Source: CATQGW01 sp965242565 (GTDB lineage: Bacteria > Chloroflexota > Dehalococcoidia > Bin125). From it: DNA of 64,000 nucleotides. Both the position numbers and the translations under genes were made by a program. Below are positions 21,501 through 28,334 of the stretch, piece by piece (position 1 is the stretch's first letter; every line of letters starts with the position of its first letter). The DNA is taken from positions 744,001 through 808,000 of the forward strand of contig OZ251457.1 in NCBI GenBank assembly GCA_965242565.1, read 5' to 3'. The notes beneath the pieces are model-generated. The model saw only the letters and a list, made by a program, of their open reading frames with translations. It did not search any database and was not told the DNA's origin.

Positions 21501-21617
21501 GGCGCTCGTGTTGCGCAGGGTGCGCTGGTGTTCGGCGAGCACGTTCCAGCTGGTGGGGCGGAGCTCCTGGAGGACCTCGCCGAGCTGGACGTTGATGGTG
21601 TCTTCGCGGGCGGGCAT
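18564..21617 (-). CDS. Fused nuclease-like/N6-adenine DNA methylase (type IIG-like restriction-modification), copy 1
   Basis: A 1017-residue single-chain DNA methylase. Residues about 40-58 read ARPDILIEEPAGWPVV then IEAE, resembling a PD-(D/E)xK nuclease with Glu in place of Lys (as in BamHI). The methylase core has ADRKFLATYYTRP, the SAM-binding DFACGTGTLLAAAY (near 365) and the N6-adenine motif NPPF (near 500). A variable region follows and then a conserved end (DQLDEDPARAELDRRLL). A possible start further upstream would run into gatB; the ATG at 21617 matches the start of the paralogue at 44840-47872. A TACACT hexamer lies seven bases before the ATG. Cleavage activity is an inference. Confidence 0.85.
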   Translation of the reverse strand: MPAREDTINVQLGEVLQELRPTSWNVLAEHQRTLRNTSARPDILIEEPAGWPVVIEAERENHASAEQDALARLREIVNETGRPIESAIALVYPPDVREQTGGRAIRAALRATDALEYALYSATSVDAVERLPESGWLRGNVRDLAMLAQRAAIPAQRVERLVDALESGVSAAAGEFNRRHRSHGVGIGGAVAEVLGQSDDQAGQTRLMAMTVLINALIFHESLAQAGLALDDERTVALAQQFNSTASGFDQQAIIAEWRAILEVNYWPIFATAGEILQRLPIATANAVLQPLWEAARQLIRGGVTKSHDLTGVIFQRLIADRKFLATYYTRPAAAALLAGLALHPRGASDGAGWGDAEAVAGLQIGDFACGTGTLLAAAYQRVSLLHELHGGDPQALHAPMMRDGLVGLDVLNIAVHLTATMLAGSHPDTPFDGDCLLTMPYGTQNGDSVAIGSLDLLAAETQGNLIDAAVAMTAGGHAPKEVPDLVSRLGHGKFDLVIMNPPFTRYTGNEGFKIGAGNPAFGAFETTEHDRDRMRRALQRSRGAGTLGGGNAGLAADFLDLALRKLTERGALALVLPLSALSGVDWQAARAALRNQFDELTVVTVAGAKSDDSSFSADTGMADCLIVAARSGAQADRPRAERARFIVLDARPGSAQEGALLAAEILRAGANGSVARLEDPTSSTTLRLGGAAYGSIVDAPLPDEGGWPIAGVADLQLAAAAHNLAGSGAFPLLFHGDDGVRIPVAPLGAIAERGPYHMDIKGKNSDGTARGPFSITRPPRVPVPTYPVLWRHDAKRERTLQIEPDTQGEVINGATDEERAAILRKTPEVWASATRAHYNRDLRFNSQSLIAAMTERKCIGGRGWPSVIFADTAHEYAFALWCNSSIGLLLHWWSTNKTQSGRGRTTVTAIPNIPTLDTRALTDAQHAAAREAFEAMRELRFLPFDQLDEDPARAELDRRLLVDVLGLPASLCEPDGPIDLLRRKLAREPQIHGGKKSRVVFTEDGGEKSQRRRDRD

Positions 21618-21624
21618 GGGAGTG

Positions 21625-21630
21625 AGTGTA
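21625..21630 (-). promoter_or_regulatory. -10 like TACACT before fused methylase copy 1
   Basis: TACACT on the minus strand ends seven bases before the ATG (21617), with no room for a Shine-Dalgarno, so a leaderless transcript is likely. It faces the gatB signal in the 88-bp divergent gap. Confidence 0.5.
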
Positions 21631-21692
21631 GCGGGTGAGGCGCAGTCGGGGAACGGGCGTTCGGGATAACCGCCGCTCGGATGTGCGCGTCG

Positions 21693-21698
21693 TAGACT
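21693..21698 (+). promoter_or_regulatory. -10 like TAGACT before gatB
   Basis: TAGACT ends seven bases before the gatB ATG (21706), the same geometry as at hyuA and the methylase genes. No clear -35 is visible. Confidence 0.5.
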
Positions 21699-21705
21699 GT
21701 TGGGC

Positions 21706-23226
21706 ATGAGTACCACCATCGCAACCGCCGCCCCGTCCACTGCCGCCCCGCCTACCGCTGCATGGGAAACCGTGATCGGTCTCGAAGTGCATGTCCAGCT
21801 GCGCACCGAGAGCAAGATGTTCTGCCGCTGCCCGGCCGACTACGCCGCCGCCGCACCCAACACCTACGTCTGCCCGCTCTGCCTCGGCATGCCCGGCACG
21901 CTGCCGGTGATCAACCGCACCGCCGTCGAATGGACCATCCGCACCGCCCTCGCCCTCAACATGCGCATCCCCGAGCTCTCCAAGTTCGACCGCAAAAACT
22001 ACCCCTACCCCGACCTGATGAAGGGCTACCAGATTTCGCAATACGACATGCCGCTCTCGGAGGGCGGCTGGATGGACGTCGAGACCGACGACCTCGGCGA
22101 GCAGCGGATCGGCATCACGCGCGTCCACCTTGAGGAGGACACCGCGCGACTGTTGCACCGCGAGAACGAGGCCGGCGAGCGCTTCTCGCTGGTCGACGTG
22201 AACCGCTCCGGCGTGCCGCTGATGGAGATCGTCTCGGAGCCCGACATGCGCTCGCCGCAGCAGGCGCGCCAGTATCTGGTGCAGCTGCGCCAGATTTTGC
22301 GCTACCTGGGCGTCTCGACGGCGGATATGGAGAAGGGCTCGTTCCGCTGCGACGCCAACGTCTCGCTGCGGCGGCCGGGCGACGACGCGCTGGGGGCGAA
22401 GGTCGAGATCAAGAACATGAACTCGTTCCGCAGCGTGCAGCGCGCGCTGGAGTTCGAGCAGGCGCGGCAGGCCGCGGCGCTGGAGGCGGGCGAGACGATC
22501 GCGCAGGAGACGCGCGGCTGGGACGAAGAGGCGCAGGTCACCGTCTCGCAGCGCTCCAAGGAGGCGGCGCACGACTACCGCTACTTCCCCGAGCCGGACC
22601 TGCCGCCGCTGCGCACGGCGGCGGAGACGGTCGAGACGATCCGCGCGGCGCTGCCGGAGCTGCCCGCCGCGCGGCGCGCGCGCTTTGAGTCCGACTACGG
22701 CCTGCAACCGTTCGAGTCGGGACTGCTGACCGAGGAGCCCGCGCCGTCGGCGTGGTTTGAAGCGGCGGTGGCGTCGCTGGGCGACTCACCCGCCGACGGG
22801 CTGCCGCGGATGATCGCGACGTGGTTCGTGGGCGAGCTGACGCGGCTGATGCACGAGGCCAAGCCGCCCGACACGCTGGAGACGATCCGCGTGCAGCCCG
22901 CGCAGCTGGCCGGCCTGGTGAGGATCATTGACAAGGGCGCGATCAGCACCACGCAGGCCAAGGACGTGTTCGCCGAGATGTACGCCGGCGGCGAGGACGC
23001 GGCGGCGGTGGTGGAGCGTCTGGGCGTGTCGCAGATTTCGGGCGAGGACGCGCTGTCGCCGATCATCCGCCAGGTGCTGGAGGAGCAGGCGCAGGCGGCG
23101 GCGGACTACCGCGGGGGCAAGCAGGAGGCGCTGAAGTTCCTGGTGGGGCAGGTGATGCGGCTCTCGCGCGGGCAGGCGAACCCGGCGCAGGCCTCCGAGC
23201 TGCTCCGCGCCGCGCTCGATGAGTGA
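21706..23226 (+). CDS. gatB: Aspartyl/glutamyl-tRNA(Asn/Gln) amidotransferase subunit B
   Basis: Subunit of GatCAB, which amidates Glu-tRNA(Gln) and Asp-tRNA(Asn) in organisms without the matching synthetases. 506 residues, usual length is about 480. The catalytic cradle shows WETVIGLEVHVQL, the CRCP and CPLCLGMPG cysteine pairs, KNYPYPDLMKGYQISQYDMP and HLEEDTARL. YRYFPEPDLPPL and the C-terminal helical/YqeY tail (QVLEEQAQAAADYRGG, KFLVGQVMRLSRG) are also present. ATG 21706 is preferred over the TTG two codons earlier. gatA and gatC are not in the window. Its end lies ten bases before the MmeI-like gene. Confidence 0.95.
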   Translation: MSTTIATAAPSTAAPPTAAWETVIGLEVHVQLRTESKMFCRCPADYAAAAPNTYVCPLCLGMPGTLPVINRTAVEWTIRTALALNMRIPELSKFDRKNYPYPDLMKGYQISQYDMPLSEGGWMDVETDDLGEQRIGITRVHLEEDTARLLHRENEAGERFSLVDVNRSGVPLMEIVSEPDMRSPQQARQYLVQLRQILRYLGVSTADMEKGSFRCDANVSLRRPGDDALGAKVEIKNMNSFRSVQRALEFEQARQAAALEAGETIAQETRGWDEEAQVTVSQRSKEAAHDYRYFPEPDLPPLRTAAETVETIRAALPELPAARRARFESDYGLQPFESGLLTEEPAPSAWFEAAVASLGDSPADGLPRMIATWFVGELTRLMHEAKPPDTLETIRVQPAQLAGLVRIIDKGAISTTQAKDVFAEMYAGGEDAAAVVERLGVSQISGEDALSPIIRQVLEEQAQAAADYRGGKQEALKFLVGQVMRLSRGQANPAQASELLRAALDE

Positions 23227-23236
23227 GGGGCGGGCG

Positions 23237-26119
23237 ATGCCGACCGGAGCAACGCTGAGTGTTGACGACTTCGTTGATCGCTGGCGGCGCGTCTCCGCGA
23301 GCGAAACGCAGGCGGCGCAGTCGCACTTCATCGATCTCTGCAAGCTGCTGGGCGTCGAAACGCCGATCGAAGCGGACCCGGGCGGCGTCGACTACACGTT
23401 TGAGAAGAGCGTCAGGAAACCCGACGGTTCCAGCGGGCAGGCGGATGTCTGGAAGCGCGGGCATTTCGGCTGGGAGTACAAAGGCAAGCGCAAGAACCTC
23501 GATGCCGCCTACGAGCAGCTGCTCGGCTACCGCGAGGGGCTGGGCAATCCGCCGCTGCTCGTGGTCTGCGACATGAACCGCTTCGAGATCCACACCAACT
23601 TCACCAACACGCCGCCGCGCGTGGAACGGTTCAACCTCAACGACCTGCGCGACAACCCCTCCCACTACTTGCGGATGCTGCGCGAGGTCTTTCTCGATCC
23701 GGAGGCGCTGCACCCGAACCGCGATCCGCGCTACATCACCGAGACGGCGGCGGCGCGGTTCGGCGAGGTGGCCGAAGCGCTGCGCGACCTGGACCACGAT
23801 CCCAACGAAGTGGCGCGGTTCCTCAATCGGCTGATCTTCTGCTTCTTCGCCGAGAGCATTGGGCTGTTCCGCGGCGTGGATAGCCAGGCGCATGAACCCG
23901 TCTCGCTCACGCTCAGCCTGCTGCGGCTCAATCCGGAGCGCTCGAGCGCGCAGCTCTCCGCCGTGTTCGATGCAATGGCCCGCCGCGAAATTCCCGACTT
24001 CGGCCCGTTCCCCACTCCGTGGTTCAACGGCGGGCTCTTCGACCGGACGGCGGCGCAGGAGACGTTCGGTCTGACCGGCGACCTGCTGGAAATCCTGCTG
24101 GAGACGGCCGAGCTGGACTGGTCGCGGATCGACCCGGCGATCTTCGGCACGCTGTTCGAACGCAGCCTCGATCCTCGCCGACGCTCCCAACTCGGCGCCC
24201 ACTACACGGACCCGGACAACATCATGCGCGTCGTCGAGCCGGTCGTGCTCCGCCCGCTGCGGCGGGAATTCGACGCCTTGCGCGCCGAACTCGAACCCGA
24301 CCGACTCACAGTCGAGGAGTCGCCCGCTGCGTACGGCGCGTGGGGAACCAACGGCGCGCTCGAGCTGGACGAACCGCCGCCCAATTCACCGGCCGCGCGC
24401 ATCCACGCCTTTCACGAGCGGCTGGCCAACGTCCGCGTGCTCGACCCCGCCTGCGGCTCCGGCAACTTCCTCTACGTCGCCATGCGCGAACTCAAGCAAA
24501 TCGAGCAGGACCTGATCGCCTGGGCGCACTCGGCGTTCGGCATCAACAGCCTGCGCCGCCGCGTCGGGATCGCCAACATGCTCGGCATCGATATCGACCA
24601 GTTCGCAGTGGACCTGACCAGAATGTCGCTCTGGATCGGCGACATCCAGTGGACGCTCCAACAGGGGCGGCAGCGCCTCGCGGAGCCGATCCTCGGGCAG
24701 ATTGAGCAGATCGAGTGCCGCGACGCCATCCTGGCCGAGGATGCCGAGGGCAACCCCATCCCCGCGGAGTGGCCCGCGGCGGAGTTCATCGTGGGCAACC
24801 CGCCGTTCCTGGGCGGGAAGCTGATTCGTCAGGCGGTCGGAGACGAGAAGATTGAGCGCCTGCGCAAGGTCTGGCATCCGTTGATCAGCGGCAACTCGGA
24901 CCTCTGCACGTATTGGCACGAGCAGGCGCGACGCCAGGTCGCCGACGGCAAGACGCGCCGTGCCGGGCTGCTCGCAACGACCAGCATCACCCAGCAAGTG
25001 AATCTGCCTGTCCTGGAACGGATCGCGGAATCCGGTGCGATCTTTTCCGCCTGGCGCAACGAGCCGTGGGCACCTGACGGCGCAGCGGTGCGGATCGCGA
25101 TTGTCGCGCAAGACGACGGAACCGAATCAGAGCTCACGCTCGACGGCGAACCGGTCAATCAGATCAACCCCGACCTCACGCAAGAGGCGTACATGGGCGG
25201 CGCTCGGCGGCTCAAGGAGAATGCCGCATATTCCTATCGCGGCGGCATTCGCGCGGGACCGTTCGACATCCCTTATGACGACGGTATGCGAATGCTCAAC
25301 GCGCCACCGAACGTCAACGGCCGCCCAAACTCCGATGTGGTCTTCCCGCTGCTGATCGGCCGCGATCTCGCGCAGCGATGGTCCGAACGCTTCGTGATCG
25401 ATTTCGGCGAAGAGCGCACGATGGCCGAGGCCGCCCAGTACGAGCTCCCGTTCGAGCACGTAAAGGCGGAAGTCAAACCGTGGCGCGAACGCAACCCTAA
25501 TCCGGAGCATCCTGAGGAGTGGTGGCAGCACTTTGTCCCGCAACGAAAGATGCGCGACGCCATCGCATCGCTTCCGCGCTGGATCGCGACGCCGGAGACT
25601 TCTACGCATCGTTTCTTCAAGTGGATCACCGACAACAGCGTTCCCGACGTTTCCGTCGTCGTGCTCCTTCGCTCCGACGATTTCGCGTTCGGCGTCTTGG
25701 CTTCGAGGGCGCATTCGCTGTGGTCGCTGGCGCAGGCATCACGTATCGGCGCGGGCGACGATCCCCGATACATGCCCACGCGAACGTTCCTCACGTTCCC
25801 GTTTCCGTGGCCGCTGGATATGCCGGGCGACGCGCTCAGCGACTCCCAGCGCGAGCACCGCGACGCAATCGGCGCGACGGCGGCCTCGCTCAACGAGCAG
25901 CGCGAGGCGTGGTTGAATCCGCCGAACCTCGATCCCGCCGAGCTGCGCCAACACACGATGACCAATCTGTACAACGATCCCCCAACGTGGCTGCAAATCG
26001 CGCATCGGGAGGTCGATGAGGCGGTGTTCGCGGCGTATGGGTGGGCGGCGGACCTGTCCGATGATGAGATTCTGGCGCGGCTGCTGGAGCTGAATTTAGA
26101 GCGGGCTGGCTCTACCTGA
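23237..26119 (+). CDS. MmeI-like type II restriction-modification enzyme (nuclease plus N6-adenine methylase)
   Basis: A 960-residue single polypeptide that should both methylate and cut DNA in cis, as MmeI does. The N-terminal MmeI-type nuclease domain has GQADVWKRGHFGWEYKGKR, the D and ExK catalytic residues near residue 80. A helical spacer follows, then the methylase with VLDPACGSGNFLYVAMREL (near 401) and GNPPFLGGKLIR (near 521). The target-recognition part comes after it (TSITQQVNLPVLERI and onward), then a C-terminal helical end (LYNDPPTWLQIAHREVDEAV). ATG 23237 is chosen because GAGGGG lies six bases upstream; an in-frame ATG at 23219 overlaps gatB and lacks one. The last third is somewhat richer in A/T. 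Confidence 0.88.
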   Translation: MPTGATLSVDDFVDRWRRVSASETQAAQSHFIDLCKLLGVETPIEADPGGVDYTFEKSVRKPDGSSGQADVWKRGHFGWEYKGKRKNLDAAYEQLLGYREGLGNPPLLVVCDMNRFEIHTNFTNTPPRVERFNLNDLRDNPSHYLRMLREVFLDPEALHPNRDPRYITETAAARFGEVAEALRDLDHDPNEVARFLNRLIFCFFAESIGLFRGVDSQAHEPVSLTLSLLRLNPERSSAQLSAVFDAMARREIPDFGPFPTPWFNGGLFDRTAAQETFGLTGDLLEILLETAELDWSRIDPAIFGTLFERSLDPRRRSQLGAHYTDPDNIMRVVEPVVLRPLRREFDALRAELEPDRLTVEESPAAYGAWGTNGALELDEPPPNSPAARIHAFHERLANVRVLDPACGSGNFLYVAMRELKQIEQDLIAWAHSAFGINSLRRRVGIANMLGIDIDQFAVDLTRMSLWIGDIQWTLQQGRQRLAEPILGQIEQIECRDAILAEDAEGNPIPAEWPAAEFIVGNPPFLGGKLIRQAVGDEKIERLRKVWHPLISGNSDLCTYWHEQARRQVADGKTRRAGLLATTSITQQVNLPVLERIAESGAIFSAWRNEPWAPDGAAVRIAIVAQDDGTESELTLDGEPVNQINPDLTQEAYMGGARRLKENAAYSYRGGIRAGPFDIPYDDGMRMLNAPPNVNGRPNSDVVFPLLIGRDLAQRWSERFVIDFGEERTMAEAAQYELPFEHVKAEVKPWRERNPNPEHPEEWWQHFVPQRKMRDAIASLPRWIATPETSTHRFFKWITDNSVPDVSVVVLLRSDDFAFGVLASRAHSLWSLAQASRIGAGDDPRYMPTRTFLTFPFPWPLDMPGDALSDSQREHRDAIGATAASLNEQREAWLNPPNLDPAELRQHTMTNLYNDPPTWLQIAHREVDEAVFAAYGWAADLSDDEILARLLELNLERAGST

Positions 26120-26126
26120 GGCGATT

Positions 26127-26161
26127 CTGAAAGTCTCTCCCCATCGTGGGGAGAGATTCAG
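26127..26161. terminator. Stem-loop between convergent genes
   Basis: A perfect 10-bp stem TCTCTCCCCA (26134-26143) pairs with 26147-26156 across a 3-base TCG loop, extended by CTGAA/TTCAG outside. It sits between the converging MmeI-like gene and the 26.2 kb gene. No long T-run follows, so it may terminate weakly in both directions. Confidence 0.55.
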
Positions 26162-26201
26162 AGGGGGACAATGCGCTGTCGTGATTCGACATATCCTTTC
26201 A

Positions 26202-27107
26202 TTATCCTACTGGAGTGGCGCCGTTGGAGCATTGATCGGCCACCGTTGATACGACGATCACTATTGCACCAAGCGCCGAAAACAACAACGTGTACAGCCT
26301 CCACCGCATCGGAAGACCCGACCTTAGCAGGTTGACGCGTTCTTCTGCGGAATTGCTGTCATACAGCATATTCACGATCATGTCCTCTCGACCGGCGTCA
26401 TCAGGTTTGATCTCCGTCCACGCGCCGCACACGCACTCCCACTGAACGCCACCATTTTTGGCGTGTCGCTCAATCACAAACGTTTCGCTGTGATGCACAG
26501 TGTGGCCTTCTCCACGCGACACGGTCCAGCCAGGTTCGTGTTGGACGACGTAGGTATATCCGCCCACGCCAACCAACTTCTTGAACCAGCGCCAGCGATC
26601 GTGTCGACCTCTACACTGACAGTTCCGTTGGTTGTAGTCCCCAAACGGATTTTCCTTTTCCTTGTCGAGCAGGGCCTCGACACTTGGACTGCCTTGCTCG
26701 TAGAGATACCGCAACCTTACCGAGACTGTTTTGTCGGCCTGATTGAGCGTAGGGGAGCTGAGCTGGGCCTTGTTGACGGTCTCTTCATGGATCGACCGAT
26801 CGTCGACGTACCGCCAGACTGTCCACAGGTAAAGCTCGTCTGCGGGCCGCAGAACCTGCTCGTACAGTTGTTGTGGTACAGTCAGACTCAAGACTGGTGC
26901 GCGAAGACTACGCCTTGGTAGTAGAACGCGCCATGGTCCTGTGCGGCGTCTCGCGGCGGGACTTTGTCGGAGTTCTCGCAGCTCGTCTTCCCGGCGTTCT
27001 GGCCCCGACGAGTCTCCGTGGCGCATCTCGACCAAGGTCGCGCGTTCGCGGTCGGGTGATTCGCCGATCAAGAACTCGAGGTCCAGCCGTCGTGCTTTGT
27101 CTGCCAT
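26202..27107 (-). CDS. Hypothetical membrane protein of atypical composition
   Basis: About 301 residues with no family I recognise. It is less GC-rich than its neighbours. A charged N-terminal part (LDLEFLIGESPDRERATLV) leads to a region with CQC and CVCG cysteines (NCQCRGRHDRW, QWECVCGAWTEI) that could bind metal. One predicted transmembrane helix (LYTLLFSALGAIVIVVSTV) lies near the C terminus. The ATG at 27107 follows GCGGGGA; an in-frame ATG at 27155 would overlap the DUF2442 gene. It follows that gene by 14 bases and is probably the last gene of the accessory operon. Confidence 0.55.
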   Translation of the reverse strand: MADKARRLDLEFLIGESPDRERATLVEMRHGDSSGPERREDELRELRQSPAARRRTGPWRVLLPRRSLRAPVLSLTVPQQLYEQVLRPADELYLWTVWRYVDDRSIHEETVNKAQLSSPTLNQADKTVSVRLRYLYEQGSPSVEALLDKEKENPFGDYNQRNCQCRGRHDRWRWFKKLVGVGGYTYVVQHEPGWTVSRGEGHTVHHSETFVIERHAKNGGVQWECVCGAWTEIKPDDAGREDMIVNMLYDSNSAEERVNLLRSGLPMRWRLYTLLFSALGAIVIVVSTVADQCSNGATPVG

Positions 27108-27120
27108 CGTACAGTCCCCG

Positions 27121-27432
27121 CTATGCCCCAGCACCAAGCTGATCGAGGATTCCAAACTGCATGCGCAGCCCCGGCATCATCTCTTCGGGCATCTTGCCGG
27201 TCAGGTCGAAGTAGACCTGGTCCGGGCAGATGTCGAGCTCGTCGCTCCAGCCGATCGCGCCGAACTCGGTGACGTAGACGCGCTCGAAGAACGCTCGGTC
27301 GTCCCAGGCTTTGAAGATGCCTTTGCCGGCAACATCGCTGAGGTCCACCTCGCCGCGGGCGCCGTCGTCGTATTCGACGTAGATGCGGTAGCCCTCGCGG
27401 GGTTCGACGCGGACCGGTTCGGGCATCGTCAT
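27121..27432 (-). CDS. DUF2442 domain protein, copy 1
   Basis: 103 residues with the DUF2442 pattern: VEPREGYRIYVEYDDGARGE, then VDLSDVAGKGIFKAWDD, then a closing half with WSDELDICPDQVYF. The biochemical role of DUF2442 is unknown; genes of this family often sit beside DUF4160 genes, as here (27468-27740), and have been discussed as toxin-antitoxin-like. A TAGACT hexamer lies nine bases before the ATG. Copies 2 and 3 at 27721 and 28020 are clear paralogues. Confidence 0.8.
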   Translation of the reverse strand: MTMPEPVRVEPREGYRIYVEYDDGARGEVDLSDVAGKGIFKAWDDRAFFERVYVTEFGAIGWSDELDICPDQVYFDLTGKMPEEMMPGLRMQFGILDQLGAGA

Positions 27433-27441
27433 GGTGCGGTC

Positions 27442-27447
27442 AGTCTA
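27442..27447 (-). promoter_or_regulatory. TAGACT -10 like box before DUF2442 copy 1
   Basis: On the minus strand TAGACT is followed by GACCGCACC and ATG. The same arrangement precedes the two other DUF2442 copies. Confidence 0.5.
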
Positions 27448-27467
27448 GCGCGCGGGGGCGAGCAGGA

Positions 27468-27740
27468 TTAGGCGAGCGGCGCGATCTTGCCTGGCGGCTG
27501 GCGGCCTTGCGCGCGTCTCCAAGCCTCTGCCAGCTCGGCTTGGCGAACTTCGGCCCAGGCAAAGACGAGTCTGCGGATGTTCGGAGGCAGTGATCCCTCG
27601 AGCATGCGGACCGGATCGATGCCGATCTGCACATCGCGCCCACCGTACCTGACGTGAAAGTGAGGCGGATTGTGCTCGTCGAAGTAGATGCAGATCACCG
27701 CGCCGCGAAAGCGGCAAAGCTCAGATATCCACCGCTTCAC
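27468..27740 (-). CDS. DUF4160 domain protein
   Basis: 90 residues. The DUF4160 signature is clear: GAVICIYFDEHNPPHFHVRY followed by a Gly/Asp turn and LPPNIRRLVFAWAEVRQAEL. Function unknown. It overlaps the end of DUF2442 copy 2 by 20 bases (27721-27740), so the two are probably translationally coupled, and DUF2442 copy 1 follows 35 bases later. The DUF4160-DUF2442 pairing is known from many genomes; a toxin-antitoxin-like role is only a hypothesis. Confidence 0.82.
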   Translation of the reverse strand: MKRWISELCRFRGAVICIYFDEHNPPHFHVRYGGRDVQIGIDPVRMLEGSLPPNIRRLVFAWAEVRQAELAEAWRRAQGRQPPGKIAPLA

Positions 27741-28011
27741 GCCGAAGGCCGGACATCATCTCTTCCGGCTCCTTGCCAGTCAGTCGGAAGTAGACGGAGT
27801 TCGGGCAGATGTCGAGGTCGTCGCTCCAGCCGATTGCCCCGAACTCCGTGACGCGGACGCGCTCGAAGACGCCCGGCTCGTCCCAGACCTTGAAGACGCC
27901 CTTGCCGATGTTGTGGCTGAGGTCCACCTCGCCGCACTCCCCGTCGTCGTACTCGACGTAGATGCGGTAGCCCTCGCGGGGTTCAACCTTGAGCAGTTTC
28001 GGCATTGGCAT
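27721..28011 (-). CDS. DUF2442 domain protein, copy 2
   Basis: 96 residues, paralogue of the flanking copies (KVEPREGYRIYVEYDDGECG, VDLSHNIGKGVFKVWDEPGV, WSDDLDICPNSVYFRLTGK). Its last 20 bases overlap the DUF4160 start. TAGATT lies ten bases before the ATG. It is closer to copy 3 than to copy 1 (VFKVWDEPGVFE is shared). Confidence 0.8.
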   Translation of the reverse strand: MPMPKLLKVEPREGYRIYVEYDDGECGEVDLSHNIGKGVFKVWDEPGVFERVRVTEFGAIGWSDDLDICPNSVYFRLTGKEPEEMMSGLRREAVDI

Positions 28012-28019
28012 GGTGCGAC

Positions 28020-28313
28020 CTAATCTAGCGCATCGGCTTGGGCGCGCAGCCCAGGCATCATCTCCTCCGGCTTCTTCCCCGTCAACCGGAAGTAGACGGC
28101 GTCAGGGCAGAGCTCGAGCTCATCGCTCCAGCCGATCGCATAGCCGCCGACGATGTGGACCTGCTCAAAGACGCCCGGCTCGTCCCAGACCTTGAAGACG
28201 CCCTTGCCGACGTTGTGGCTGAGGTCGACCTCGCCGCGCGCGCCATCGTCGTATTCGACGTAGATGCGGTAGCCCGCGCGGGCTTCAACCTTGAGCAGTC
28301 CGGGCATCGCCAT
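28020..28313 (-). CDS. DUF2442 domain protein, copy 3
   Basis: 97 residues, the first gene of the minus-strand accessory operon (KVEARAGYRIYVEYDDGARG, VDLSHNVGKGVFKVWDEPGV, WSDELELCPDAVYFRLTGKK). It ends eight bases before the ATG of copy 2. No DUF4160 gene lies directly next to it. It has its own TAGACT box. Confidence 0.8.
   Translation of the reverse strand: MAMPGLLKVEARAGYRIYVEYDDGARGEVDLSHNVGKGVFKVWDEPGVFEQVHIVGGYAIGWSDELELCPDAVYFRLTGKKPEEMMPGLRAQADALD
28022..28027 (-). promoter_or_regulatory. TAGATT -10 like box before DUF2442 copy 2
   Basis: TAGATT, then AGGTCGCACC, then ATG on the minus strand. The GGTCGCAC stretch is also present before copy 3. Confidence 0.45.
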
Positions 28314-28322
28314 AGTGCGACC

Positions 28323-28328
28323 AGTCTA
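28323..28328 (-). promoter_or_regulatory. TAGACT -10 like box before DUF2442 copy 3
   Basis: TAGACT, then GGTCGCACT, then ATG on the minus strand, matching the other copies in sequence and spacing. Confidence 0.5.
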
Positions 28329-28334
28329 CCGCGC

